From the NCBI GenBank assembly GCA_963677085.2, contig CAXXFH010000004.1, forward strand, positions 5,208,001-5,272,000: 64,000 nt of DNA, written 5' to 3'. Both the position numbers and the translations under genes were made by a program. The notes below the pieces were generated by a model. The model ran no database searches, was not told where the DNA came from, and saw only the letters and a program-made list of their open reading frames with translations. Positions 1 to 9,900 of the stretch are shown here, piece after piece. This DNA comes from G963677085 sp963677085. Lineage in GTDB: Bacteria > Planctomycetota > Planctomycetia > Pirellulales > Thermoguttaceae. Each line of letters begins with the position of its first letter. Position 1 is the first letter of the stretch.

Positions 1-1088
1 ACGGCCTCACTGCGGACCAGGCTGACGGTACATCCACCGAACCCACCGCCGGTCATCCGCGAGCCGATTATTCCGCTGTCGTTGCCCAACGACTGGGAAA
101 TTTCTACCAGCAGATCGAGTTCGGTGCAACTCACCTCGTAATCGTCTCGCAGCGAGGCGTGGCTGGCATACATCAATTCGCCGAGCCAATCCCAATTGCC
201 CTGTCGCATGGCCAGGGCGGCTTCCACCGTGCGTTCGATTTCGGTGACAACGTGTCGGGCACGACGGAATTCGACCTCGTCGAGCTTGCCTTGGTGTGCC
301 TGGAGTTGCTCGATCGTGGCGTCGCGCAGGGCCGGGATACTCAGCACCTCGGCCGCACGATGGCATTGTGCCCGGCGTTGCGGGTATTCGCTGCCGGTCA
401 GCTCGTGTTTGACGTTGCTGTTGGTGATCAGCACGGTCAGCTCGGGCGACTCGAGCGGCACCATTTCGGCTGCCTGGGCGCGGCAATCAAGCAACATCAA
501 GTGGTTCTGCTGGCCCATGACCGAGCTGAACTGGTCCATGATTCCGCAGGGCATCCCGGCGAAATCGTGTTCGGCCTTCTGGCAAAGCAGGACCTTTTCA
601 ACTGGATCGAGCGAACGGCCGACCATGGTTTCGATCAGCGTGGCCGTGGCGACTTCCAGCGCGGCGCTGCTGGAGAGTCCGCCACCGAGCGGGACGTCCG
701 AAAAAACGACGGCCTCGAACGGCCCCGGCTGGAGTCCCGCGGCGAGGCATCCGGCGATCACGCCCTGCACGTAACTGGTCCAGCCACATTGGCCGGGCTG
801 GATGTCGCCTTCTACCGCGAGGGTTGCCCTTTCGTCGAGGCCCGTGCTGTAAACGGTAGCTCCATTTGGTCCGGGGTTCGACGCATCGGCTGCCGGACGA
901 TCGGCGGCAATGACCACGCGACGTTCGATGGCCATCGGAAAGACGAAGCCATCGTTGTAGTCGGTGTGTTCGCCGATCAGATTGACGCGGCCGGGAGCGG
1001 CCACGAGCCAACGCGGTTTACGTCCGAATTGTTTTTCAAAGGCGGCTTCGGCCGCTTTGGTTTGCTCAAGGATTGGTTGAGGGCCCAT
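1..1088 (-). CDS. galK: Galactokinase, 3' end cut by window edge
   Basis: Phosphorylates galactose at C1 with ATP in the cytoplasm, the first committed step of the Leloir pathway. Translating the minus strand from the ATG at 1088 gives 362 residues, against about 380-390 for the family, so only the extreme C-terminus is missing. The galactokinase signature GRVNLIGEHTDYNDGFVFP lies at residues 33-51. The GHMP ATP-binding loop PLGGGLSSSAAL is at 133-144, and the C-terminal glycine-rich motif TGGGFGGCTV is near the window edge. An ATG just upstream (MKKYGP) runs into a stop, so MGPQP is the start. It is divergent from the XylR-like regulator at 1562. A long open frame on the opposite strand is only its shadow. 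Confidence is high because all three GHMP motifs are intact. Confidence 0.96.
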   Translation of the reverse strand, partial: MGPQPILEQTKAAEAAFEKQFGRKPRWLVAAPGRVNLIGEHTDYNDGFVFPMAIERRVVIAADRPAADASNPGPNGATVYSTGLDERATLAVEGDIQPGQCGWTSYVQGVIAGCLAAGLQPGPFEAVVFSDVPLGGGLSSSAALEVATATLIETMVGRSLDPVEKVLLCQKAEHDFAGMPCGIMDQFSSVMGQQNHLMLLDCRAQAAEMVPLESPELTVLITNSNVKHELTGSEYPQRRAQCHRAAEVLSIPALRDATIEQLQAHQGKLDEVEFRRARHVVTEIERTVEAALAMRQGNWDWLGELMYASHASLRDDYEVSCTELDLLVEISQSLGNDSGIIGSRMTGGGFGGCTVSLVRSEA

Positions 1089-1561
1089 ACTTTTTCATCG
1101 GGGTTGAACGTTACGGCAGATACGCAAGGCGCTAGGCCCCGCTACATGTGGAACTATGGTGCGTGCGAAACTGTGGGAAAAGGCCCCAAGGCGTGGCCGT
1201 TTCAGCGGCCATGAACCGACGGCGAAGAATACCTCTGCCTCAGATCAGAAGGGCGCCATCGCCAGCGATTGGCGATCCCCTCGATTGTAAACGATTCGTG
1301 ACGATTGTCTGTATGAAGTCGGGTCAGTGGTTGCAGGAATCCGGTCAGGTGGATAGTATGGAGCGTCGGGAAGTGCCGGCTGCGTTGGCCGTAGCGGATA
1401 CCTCAGTGGCAGGAATCAGGTCGTGGGGTTAGGCTGGGCAGATCGGGTGAGCAACCCGAAGAGAGCTTCGGTGTCCGTGGCCAGCCGCTCGATAAATCGT
1501 TTACACATCGCATCGTTTCCACATCTCGCGGTTCAACAACCCACCATCGGCGAGAGCTGCC
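1089..1561. promoter_or_regulatory. Divergent promoter region with an 11-bp inverted repeat
   Basis: This 473-bp gap separates galK (leftward) from the regulator gene (rightward). It holds an exact 11-bp inverted pair: TGTAAACGATT at 1286-1296 and AATCGTTTACA at 1495-1505. The left arm lies about 200 bp ahead of galK and the right arm about 57 bp ahead of the regulator. TGTAAACG resembles half of a LacI-type operator. The neighbouring regulator has a LacI-like sensor fused to an AraC helix-turn-helix, so autoregulation or control of galK is possible but is inference. I see no other gene here. Confidence 0.4.
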
Positions 1562-2728
1562 ATGGCTCGAAAAAAGTCGCGTCGTCTGAGAGTGGCGCTG
1601 ATTGTGGAGACTTCCCTGGGTTCGGGCCGTGATATCCTTCGCGGTATTGCCCGTTATGCGCGCGAACACGGGCCGTGGTCGATCTACCATGAACCGCGAA
1701 GCCTCGAAGAGGCGGTTCCTCAGTGGCTTGGCAACTGGCAGGGCGACGGAATCATTGCCCGTGTGCAGAATCGGCCGATTGCCGAAGCCGTGGTGGCCAC
1801 CGGTTTGCCCGTGGTCGATGTGCTGGGATTGGTTCCCGACGCCGGCTTGCCACTGGTGCACGTCGACGACGCATCGATCGCCCGACTGGCGGCCGAGCAC
1901 CTTTTGGAGCGGGGATTCCGCCATTTTGGTTTTTGTGCCATTACCGGCGCGCCCTGGTCGGAAAAGCGGCAAAGCGTGTTCACAAAGATCGTGGCGGAGT
2001 TGGGCTGCGAGTGTTCGATCTGCGAACTTCCGCCCGACACGCGCCAGCAGTCGTCCTGGGAGACGCAGCAGAACAAGCTTACCAAGTGGGTGCGATCGTT
2101 GCCGCGGCCGGTCGGGGTGATGGTCTGCAACGATCCGCGGGGACAGCTTGTGTTGGAGGCGTGCCGCCGAGCCGGAGTGGCGGTGCCCGAGGAAGTGGCG
2201 GTCGTGGGTGTCGACAACGACGAGCCGTTGTGCGAGATATGCAATCCACCGCTATCGAGCGTTGTGCCCGACCATCGCCGCGTCGGCTACGAAGGTGCCG
2301 CTTTGCTTGATCGGTTGATGCAGGGCGAGCCCGTGCCGGAGACTTCCGTCTATGTACCGCCGACGGGCCTGGCCACGCGGATGTCGACCGATGTGCTGGC
2401 GATCGACGACGCGCACGTCGCGGCCGCCGTACGTTTCATCCGCGAGTACGCTTGCGACGGGATCGACATCGACGACGTGGTGCAGCACGTGCCTTTGTCG
2501 CGCAGCACGCTGCAACGACGATTCCGCAAAGTACTGGGCCGAACGCTGCACGACGAGATACTTCGCGTGCGGTTACGCCGGGCGCAGCAACTCTTGGAGG
2601 AGACCGACTTGCCGATCGAACAGGTGGCCGACAAGTCGGGCTTCGCCCATCGGCAATACTTGGGCGAGGTTTTCAAGGCAAAGTTCGGCGAAACCCTGGC
2701 CGCCTACCGCAACAAGGTGCAGACGTAA
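1562..2728 (+). CDS. XylR-like AraC-family transcriptional regulator
   Basis: Cytoplasmic sugar-responsive DNA-binding protein of 388 residues, the usual length for XylR-type regulators. Residues about 10-270 form a periplasmic-binding-protein-like (LacI-type) sensor: VALIVETSLGSGRDILRGIA at the start, and GVMVCNDPRGQLVLEACRRAG with VVGVDNDE further on. Residues about 280-388 are an AraC double helix-turn-helix, including LSRSTLQRRFRKVLGRT and IEQVADKSGFAHRQYLGEVF. Family members bind sugars such as xylose and activate sugar genes. It is divergent from galK and close to the GH2 gene, so a role in hemicellulose or galactose use is likely, but the ligand cannot be read from sequence. The start has a weak purine-rich GAGAG upstream. 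Confidence 0.92.
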   Translation: MARKKSRRLRVALIVETSLGSGRDILRGIARYAREHGPWSIYHEPRSLEEAVPQWLGNWQGDGIIARVQNRPIAEAVVATGLPVVDVLGLVPDAGLPLVHVDDASIARLAAEHLLERGFRHFGFCAITGAPWSEKRQSVFTKIVAELGCECSICELPPDTRQQSSWETQQNKLTKWVRSLPRPVGVMVCNDPRGQLVLEACRRAGVAVPEEVAVVGVDNDEPLCEICNPPLSSVVPDHRRVGYEGAALLDRLMQGEPVPETSVYVPPTGLATRMSTDVLAIDDAHVAAAVRFIREYACDGIDIDDVVQHVPLSRSTLQRRFRKVLGRTLHDEILRVRLRRAQQLLEETDLPIEQVADKSGFAHRQYLGEVFKAKFGETLAAYRNKVQT

Positions 2729-2768
2729 TGCGGAAAAGAGCTTGGGTGCCATGTCCACGCTTTCAACG

Positions 2769-2903
2769 GGTTCCCAAACTCCGGCTTGGGAACCCCCATC
2801 CGCGAAACTCTGCTTCGCCGACGCCACAAATGGACATCGGATACAAGAAGTCATCGAAGCAGAACTTCTGGGAAAGTACGCTGCCAAGCTGGAGCTTGGG
2901 AAC
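2769..2903. repeat. Composite palindromic repeat (two hairpins)
   Basis: Between the convergent regulator and GH2 genes. Hairpin one is GGTTCCCAA (2769-2777) with TTGGGAACC (2786-2794). Hairpin two is CCAAGCT with AGCTTGG at 2884-2899. They are joined by a CTCTGCTTCG-type spacer. The same two-hairpin layout recurs at 61170-61274, and single hairpins recur at 6932 and 49444. It could act as a bidirectional terminator for the two converging genes. Confidence 0.75.
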
Positions 2904-2917
2904 GAGATATAAAGCAC

Positions 2918-5164
2918 CTACTTGGGTTCAACGAGGTCGACCACGCCGACGTCGATGTATTGACCGCCCATCGTTTGGTGGCAGTGTACGGCCATCGTGT
3001 AGCGTCCCGGCGGCAGGTCGTTGTTTAACGTCACATGGATGTAGTCGGTCGTGTAGTTGCCGTCTTGGAACACAAGCTTGCCGTTGAGGTACACCTCCAC
3101 GTCTTCGTCGTGATGCAACTGCAACCCCGGTTTGCCTTCGAGCGGCTTGTCGATCTCAAACGTTCGCCGTAGCCAGATGTCGGGCGTGTTCCATTTAGTG
3201 CGAACAACGGCTCCCGGGGTGTTTTCCAAACCGAAACCACCCTGGCCTTCTTGCCAGGCGGAGTCGTCGAAGTCGGGCTGCTGCCAGCCGTCGGCCGGTT
3301 GCGTCGTGGTGTAGTGCCACGATTGGGGTCGCTGCTGCGAGGTGGCAATCACGGTCTTGGCTACCGGCGGCGGCAGCGGCAGGCACTGATGTGCTTCGCA
3401 CAGCTTGTCCTCATCGAACTTGAGCACCTCTCGGTCGTAGGTCATCATGCCGTTGACTTCGCCCTCGACGTCGGTCGTCTGCGTGTAGACGGCTGCCGAA
3501 AGGCCGGCGTCGATCAGCGGACGCAACCGCTGCATGAGCGAGAGGTACGCCCGATTAAGGTCCTCGGTCGAACGGAAGTTGCGGTACCCCCAGTTTTTCT
3601 TATTCCACCAGAGGTGGCCTTCAATGGGCAAGCCCAGTCCGCCGAATTCGCCGAGCACGACGGCCCGATCTTCTTCCACTTTCGGCATGCCGGGCCCAGG
3701 GTAACGGTGCATGTCGTTCACGTCGCCCACGCCGCGATCGGTCCAACCGCTGGCGTTGTTGACCACGCGCGTCGGGTCGTATTTCTTGGTCCAATCGACG
3801 ATTCTCGCCGTGTCGAACTGGCCCCAGCCCTCGTTGAACGGCACCCACATGACGATGCACGGGTGGACGCGGAAGGCGTCGATCATGGCCTTCAGTTCAC
3901 GTTCGTAAATGGCGGCCGACTCGGGCGTGCGCTTTAGATCGGGTTGATCGCCGTGGATGCCGCGGTCGCCGCTGGGCATGTCTTGCCAGACGAGCAGGCC
4001 GAGCTTGTCGCACCAGTAGTAAAGCCGCTGCGGTTCCACCTTCACGTGCTTGCGGAGCATGTTGCAGCCAAGGCGTTTGAGCACTTCCAGGTCGTAGCGC
4101 AACGCTTCGTCGGTCGGCGCGGTGTACAGCCCATCGGGCCACCAGCCCTGGTCCAAAGGACCGTACTGGAAGACGAACTTGTTGTTGAGCATCAACCGCG
4201 TGATGCCCTTATCGTCCTTGCCCAGCGACGTTTTCCGCATGCCAAAATAGCTTTGCACCTTGTCGACCGGCTTGCCGCCGTCGAGCAGTTCGACTTTCAG
4301 GTCGTAGAGAAACGGACTCTCGGGCCACCAGAGCTTGGCGTCGGCGATTTTCAGCACCACCGGCTTACCGACCGGCGCGGTCGCTTCGGCTACCGGCTTG
4401 CCGTCGGCCAAGGCCGTGACACGTACAGCGTCGTCGGGGTTGGCGCCACTGGTCTTTACATTGATCGTTACTTGCTCGGTGTCGATATCGGGCACAGGTT
4501 CAACCACCGCAATCGATGCCGCGGGCACCGGCTCCAGCCACACGGTCTGCCAGATGCCGGTGACGGGCGTGTAGTAAATGCCCGAGGGATTCTTTACCTG
4601 CTTACCTCGCGGTTGAGGACCGTCGTTGGTCGGGTCCCAGACCGAGAGGACTAACTCTTGTGGGCCGCCGGGCTTCAGCGCCTTGGTGATGTCGAACGTG
4701 AACGGATCGAAGCCCCCCTTATGCGTGCCCAACTTCGTGCCGTTGAGCCAGACAGTGGTTTCCCAGTCGACGGCCCCAAAATGCAGCAGGATTCGCTGGC
4801 CGGACCAATCGCCGGGCACGTCGAATGCGCGGCGGTACCACAGGCGATTATCTTTGCCGACGGGTTTCATCACGCCCGACAGGGCCGACTCGACGGGAAA
4901 CGGCACCAAAATGTCGCCCGCCCAACTTTTGGGCTCCGCGTCGTCGCGGGGTTGAATCTGGTAGTCCCACAGCCCGTTGAGGTTCTGCCACGCCTGACGC
5001 ACCATCTGCGGCCGCGGATACTCGGGCAGGACGTTTTCCGGCGATACCTGCTTGGCCCAACGAGTCATTAGCGGTCCCTCGGCCGGCTTCCATTCGGCGT
5101 GGGACGACGCGGCAACCGCTAGAGCCAACAACGCGGCAAGGCATATCGAGAAGTGTTTCATCAT
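2918..5164 (-). CDS. Exported glycoside hydrolase family 2 enzyme
   Basis: A 748-residue exported glycosidase, probably acting on beta-linked galactose, glucuronate or mannose residues. A Sec signal peptide (MMKHFSICLAALLALAVAA, then SSHA) covers about 1-23. A jelly-roll sugar-binding domain (WYRRAFDVP, GAVDWETTVWLNG) spans about 40-215, then an immunoglobulin-like domain to about 320, then the TIM barrel. MWVPFNEGWGQ carries the GH2 general acid glutamate, and VVLGEFGG is a plausible nucleophile region. The last about 130 residues form a second galactose-binding-like fold (WLRRTFEID, HHDEDVEVYLNGKLV), which is common in planctomycete GH2 proteins. It converges on the regulator gene. A dispersed 90-bp repeat lies upstream of its start. 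Exact substrate is not determinable. Confidence 0.93.
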   Translation of the reverse strand: MMKHFSICLAALLALAVAASSHAEWKPAEGPLMTRWAKQVSPENVLPEYPRPQMVRQAWQNLNGLWDYQIQPRDDAEPKSWAGDILVPFPVESALSGVMKPVGKDNRLWYRRAFDVPGDWSGQRILLHFGAVDWETTVWLNGTKLGTHKGGFDPFTFDITKALKPGGPQELVLSVWDPTNDGPQPRGKQVKNPSGIYYTPVTGIWQTVWLEPVPAASIAVVEPVPDIDTEQVTINVKTSGANPDDAVRVTALADGKPVAEATAPVGKPVVLKIADAKLWWPESPFLYDLKVELLDGGKPVDKVQSYFGMRKTSLGKDDKGITRLMLNNKFVFQYGPLDQGWWPDGLYTAPTDEALRYDLEVLKRLGCNMLRKHVKVEPQRLYYWCDKLGLLVWQDMPSGDRGIHGDQPDLKRTPESAAIYERELKAMIDAFRVHPCIVMWVPFNEGWGQFDTARIVDWTKKYDPTRVVNNASGWTDRGVGDVNDMHRYPGPGMPKVEEDRAVVLGEFGGLGLPIEGHLWWNKKNWGYRNFRSTEDLNRAYLSLMQRLRPLIDAGLSAAVYTQTTDVEGEVNGMMTYDREVLKFDEDKLCEAHQCLPLPPPVAKTVIATSQQRPQSWHYTTTQPADGWQQPDFDDSAWQEGQGGFGLENTPGAVVRTKWNTPDIWLRRTFEIDKPLEGKPGLQLHHDEDVEVYLNGKLVFQDGNYTTDYIHVTLNNDLPPGRYTMAVHCHQTMGGQYIDVGVVDLVEPK

Positions 5165-5219
5165 GCAAGTCCTCCAGGTGGGCGCTAGGCGCAGGTGGGT
5201 GAGAAGAATGACTATTTAC

Positions 5220-5309
5220 GCTTGCATAGCTAATGAGCGGAAGGCGACCAACGGGAGCCTGGGTTTCCAGGCGTTCGGCTTTCCGAAGCGGATTATTTTC
5301 AATGCAAGC
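5220..5309 (+). repeat. 90-bp dispersed repeat with terminal inverted repeats, copy 1
   Basis: The element starts GCTTGCA (5220-5226) and ends TGCAAGC (5303-5309), a 7-bp terminal inverted repeat. It contains GGCGACCAACGGGAGCCTGG. A near-identical copy in opposite orientation is at 30571-30659, and a composite, more diverged pair is at 52091-52239. No coding capacity is evident, so a small non-autonomous mobile element is the simplest reading. It fills the gap upstream of the GH2 gene; the rest of 5310-5452 shows nothing recognisable. Confidence 0.75.
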
Positions 5310-5452
5310 ATCAATAAACGTCACTCGACGGCTCCATCATTCTAGCCGCGCCGGACGGGACGTGCAGCGTATTTCTCGGGAGGATGTGCCCGGTATTCGG
5401 TCGGGTTTTGCAGGAAATGGGTCAGCGTAAAACCGGCATCAAAGCATGATGG

Positions 5453-6910
5453 TCACGCGTTGGGCAGGAACGCTCCGTTGGACTTCAGCCGTCGCTGTAA
5501 GTCGGGCACGTTCACCCGGTGGGTGGAAATGCCTTGTGCGGCAGCCATGGCGGCGGCCGTGCCGGCGGCCTGGCCGGTGATGAAACAGCCGGGCATTACG
5601 CGAAGCGAACCGTGTACGTAGCGGTCGGTGCTTACGCAGCGCCCGGCCGTGAGCACGTTGTCCAGGCCACGAGGCGTAAGCACGCGATACGGAATGCCGT
5701 AGCTCTCGCCCTTGCCGTAGTGAAGCTCGGCGTCGAACTGCTGGCGGTGTGTCTCGTAGGCCTGTTTGCCGGGCACGTTGGGATGCAGGTCGACCGGGAA
5801 ACAGTAGCGACCGATTTCGTCGTCGAATACGGCACGACGCTTGAAGTCGTCGACCACAAGCACGTAATCGCCCAAGATCCGCCGCGTTTCACGGATTCCC
5901 AACAAGGAACCGGTGCCCACCAGCGACATGCTTTCGAACCCCTTGAGATACTCCTTGTAGTAACGCTCGTACTGTGTAAGGCTCTTGCGTCCGTCGACGA
6001 GGCCCTTGGTCAGCGATTGCTCGTTGGTAGCGTCGACGCCAAAGATGTGGCCAATGTTGCCACCAGCCAAGTGATCGCCCTGTCGAGTCATACCGGTCAG
6101 ATGATAGTCGGGCACCGTGAACAGGCCGTCGGCAATCGCCTGTTCGAGCATGTGACCTTCCGGCTGCGATCCCTTGGGGCGGTTGGCTCGCCAAGTGTCC
6201 CAATCGACACCCACCCATTGACTACACAGCGTGGCCGGCATGAGGCGACCGTTTTCGTCACCCTTGTCAAACGGAGCGCCAGCCCAGGCTGCCAGATCGC
6301 CGTTGCCCGTGGCGTCGATAAACACCTTGGCCTTCACGGCGAACAACCCGCTGGGCGCGGCGCACAGGGCATACTTCACGCATTGTTTCTCGGTTTCGAC
6401 ACCGATCAGATGGGTGTGAAACGTGAATGCGGCGTTCGACTCCGCCATCAGGTCGTCGTAGACACGTTTCAGCGCTTCGGCGTGGATGGCGTTACCACGT
6501 AGTTCGGGACACTCCTGTTTGAGCCGCTCTCGAATGGTTCGCCCAACGCCGTCGGCCAGGAAGCTGACACCGTCGCCAAATGTCATAAACACCGGCACGA
6601 GGCCGGCGGTACCCATGCCGCCGAAGCACGAATGGCCTTCGGCCAAGTAGACACTCGCTCCCTGGTTTCGAGCGGCCAGTGCGGCGGCCACACCGGCCGG
6701 ACCGCCGCCGGCGATGAACACGTCGACATCGCGGCGGACGGGCAGTGTGCGTTCGATCGAAATCTTGGGGCCCGGGTGAGTTGGTTGCTTCGGCGACGCT
6801 TCCTTCTCTTCCGCCAACGCGGCTGCAAAAAAGGCTTGGTTGCCGGCAAGGGCTCCACCACCAAGCCCCAACGCCTTGAGCCAATTGCGACGTGTTAGCT
6901 TCCAACTCAT
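5453..6910 (-). CDS. Tat-exported FAD-dependent oxidoreductase
   Basis: A 485-residue flavoprotein of the FAD_oxidored (PF12831-like) type. These are abundant in planctomycetes next to glycosidases and are presumed to oxidise sugars or related molecules; the substrate is unknown. The N-terminus MSWKLTRRNWLKALGLGGGA is a twin-arginine-type signal. The Rossmann dinucleotide motif AGGGPAG is at residues 67-73, followed by an acidic end (YLAE). FIDATGNGDLAAWAGAPF is the second FAD-contact region, and LTAGRCVSTDR near the C-terminus is also typical. The start at 6910 was chosen over a longer frame reaching 7195, because the longer form reads through a palindromic repeat and hides the signal peptide. 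It lies 89 bp downstream of the GH106 gene on the same strand. Confidence 0.9.
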   Translation of the reverse strand: MSWKLTRRNWLKALGLGGGALAGNQAFFAAALAEEKEASPKQPTHPGPKISIERTLPVRRDVDVFIAGGGPAGVAAALAARNQGASVYLAEGHSCFGGMGTAGLVPVFMTFGDGVSFLADGVGRTIRERLKQECPELRGNAIHAEALKRVYDDLMAESNAAFTFHTHLIGVETEKQCVKYALCAAPSGLFAVKAKVFIDATGNGDLAAWAGAPFDKGDENGRLMPATLCSQWVGVDWDTWRANRPKGSQPEGHMLEQAIADGLFTVPDYHLTGMTRQGDHLAGGNIGHIFGVDATNEQSLTKGLVDGRKSLTQYERYYKEYLKGFESMSLVGTGSLLGIRETRRILGDYVLVVDDFKRRAVFDDEIGRYCFPVDLHPNVPGKQAYETHRQQFDAELHYGKGESYGIPYRVLTPRGLDNVLTAGRCVSTDRYVHGSLRVMPGCFITGQAAGTAAAMAAAQGISTHRVNVPDLQRRLKSNGAFLPNA

Positions 6911-6929
6911 AACGGGCTCCTTTTGCTCT

Positions 6930-6952
6930 TTCCCAAGCTGGAGCTTGGGAAC
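6930..6952. repeat. Palindromic repeat CCCAAGCT-gg-AGCTTGGG
   Basis: A perfect hairpin at 6932-6949 lies in the 89-bp gap between the GH106 stop and the FAD oxidoreductase start. Related hairpins occur at 2769, 49444 and 61170. It may act as an intercistronic RNA stem if the two genes are cotranscribed. Confidence 0.75.
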
Positions 6953-6999
6953 CAGGGAATCACCGGGGCAATTCGTGGCATTCGCGAATTGGTCCGCCA

Positions 7000-9900
7000 T
7001 TATAGCGAAACGTCGCGTTGTTGTCCAAATTCCAGTTGTACCGGTCCGAGGAGGCCCGAGGTTTCCAGCGGGTCGGTCGAGCCGAAGCCCTGGAAGACCC
7101 GCAACGTGCGTTTGCCCTTTTGCAGGGCAACGTTCGTTTTGGTGAACCGTTTTTCCGGCGGCAGGTCGGCGTCGCCGATCAGGCGGTTTACCCAAAGGTT
7201 AGTCACCTCGACTTCGAGGTCATTTTTGCCCGAGTTGACCAAGCCGGTGAGATCGACCGTCCACGGCGCGGTCCACACGACGCCCAAGTCTTTGCCGTTG
7301 AGCCGTACGCGAACGATGTTTTTCGCTTGGCCCAATTGCAGCCGAACGAGACCAGCGGCTTGTTTCGAGTCGAGATCGAACGACCTGCGGTAAACGGCCG
7401 TGCCGGAGTAGTACTTGATTGCCGGATCCGGATGCTCGTTCCAGGCAACCAACTGATCGAAGACGGTCGACTCGGGCGCTCCCATTCCCGAGAGGAAGTC
7501 TACGTTCCACGGCCCGGAGAGCGTCTGAGGCTTGGGCAACTCGGCCACGTCGATGGGCAACTGCTTCTTCTGCGACGTGGTCAACACGTAGCGGCCTGGC
7601 TGCCAGAAGCGAACTTGCGCGGTCGCGTCCGTCTGGTCGACGATTTCCATGCCAGCGGCAGGCCCTTCGATGGCGATCAAGTGCGGCTGCCGGATCGGGT
7701 TGCGGAAGACGACAAACACCGAGCCGTTCTCAGGCAACGAGAGCGGGACAATCGTGCGGCCGTCGTCGGTCGTGCGGTAATGCACAGCCGCTCGCTGCTG
7801 GCCGGTTGTCGCGTCCCAAAGCTCGGGCTGCTTGCCGGCTGTGCGGAAAGTGCATTCCGCGTCGCCGGTGCCGGAGAGGAAATAGGCATCGAAATCATCG
7901 CCGTGGCGGTGGATGTAGTCGAAGGGGCCGTCGCAATCGGGCAGGATATGCTCGGCTTGCAGTACGTCGGCCATCGCAGTGCCCGCAATCACCTTGCCGC
8001 GACCGAAGTTGCGGGTCGACGGTTGTTGGGTTTGCTCGCCCCAAAGTTTTGTTGCCAGTCGGGCCAGGTTATCGTCGGCGGCAGGGAAATCGGTCAAGCC
8101 GGGCGCTCGCGTCGGCCGACGTGGTCCGAGCACTACGGTTGCCCCGGCTTCGGCAAGCTCGATGATCTTTGCGATCGCCTGCGGCGGAATGATTTCTTCT
8201 TCCAGGTCGACAACCAACAGGCGATAACGCATGCCGTCGGGCAGAACGAGATCGCCGTCGTCGACCGAGAGACGATTGAGCAGGACCTCGGTGTTCAGCA
8301 GGTCGTAGGTGTAGCCCTTGGGCAATTCGAGCGAAGTCTTCTCCCCCCATTTCTCGTCGCGGCCCCAGTTCTTCCGGTTGCGGTCGCTCGTGTAACAGCA
8401 CACATCGGCCACGAATTTTCCCTGCCGCAGCATATGCTGGCAACGGGTAAGGTAATCGAGAAACGGTCGGGCCTTGTCCCACCAGGTGATGTTTGGATTC
8501 AAGTGGGTGCCGGCGAAGTAAACAATGCCCGGCTTTCCGAATTCCTTGGGCGAGGCCGAAGAGGTGTGCCAGACGAATTGGTTCATGCCGTCGCAGAAGG
8601 CGGCGTCGCCGAACGGTTTTAGCGACGCCGGGTAAGCCGACCAGTGTGCCCGCATGTGCGTGAAGGCTTCGATCGAAACGATCGGCTTGCCGTAGATGTG
8701 GGCGGCCATGGCCGTGCGTCGGGCGTTGGTGTGGGTTTTCGAGGGCCACCAGAACTCGCCCTGCGGCATGTCGTTGACACCCCAGAAGGCGAACTGGTCG
8801 CCGTGCGAGAACAAGGGGTAACGGAACAACCAAGGGCCGCCCGACTCGGCATGCCACCGCACGCCCGCCTCATGGCACAGTTCGGTGAACTTCTGGTAGC
8901 AGTTGTGCCGGAAGCAATCAGAGAGCGTGCGACAGTAATCGCCTTGAAACCGTTCGGAGACGTCGCGATTGTCGACCACCATGCCGGCGAGAATCGGCAG
9001 ATAAGGACGAACGTTGTAGCCGCGATACTTGAGGAAATCTTGTTCGAAGCCGGGCGTCCACGAAGGGGCCGTTCCTTCCCAACTGACGTTGTAGAAATGG
9101 GTCAGCGTTTTGCCGGCGAGCGGCCCAGCGTCTTTGAGGATAGTTTTGGCCATGCGGTCGAAGTGGTCCTCGACGGCTTCGGTGTTGAGGATGTCGACAT
9201 CCTTGTCGCGTCCGCTGATCGGTTCACAGCCGAAGCGGAGCAGGGTCCATTTTCCTTTAGGTACATCCCAAGTGAGTTGTCCGGCGGCGTCGACTTTTGC
9301 GGTCAGGTCGATGACCTCGTTGACCAACGTCGCATCTTTCGGGAGGACGAGCGACGCGGCGCGGTGCCCCGTCTTGAAGATCGGTGTCCAGGCATCCGGC
9401 ATGGTCACTGGGTTGGACGCGGCTGCTGGGTTGTCGGTCGCTGTCTGTTTGGGTGAATCGGCATGTCGAGCAGCCACCACGGCGACGGGCCAGAAGAACT
9501 CGGATTCGGGCTTTTTAAGGCGGCAGGTTACTCGGGTTGGTCCAGTGACGTCGATCGAGGTGAAGATCAGTTGCTTTGGCGAATGCTCGCCCATGCTCCA
9601 TGGGGCTTGCAATGCACCGCCGCAGGTACTCAGGTTCATGCTCATCTGAAGCCCCAGCCGATCGGCTTCCTGCATGGCGAAGTGAACCAGCTCGCGCCAC
9701 TCGGGGCTCATGAAGTCGATGTGTCGCTCGGGCGGCGGTACCAACTCGTGGCCGTAGGCCGTGACGTCGAACAGCAAAAAGCCGCCAAGGCCCTTGGCTT
9801 TCATGCCTTCGAGTTCGTGAGTGATCGATTCTTTGGTCACGTTGGCATTGAGCCACCACCAGTAGGCCCAGGGCTTGCTCGTTTCCGGCGGGGTGAGGAA

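Noticed and set aside
159..1214. A 351-codon plus-strand open frame over galactokinase
   Set aside because: It is the antisense of galK, whose GHMP motifs are intact; composition is typical of a GC-rich shadow frame.
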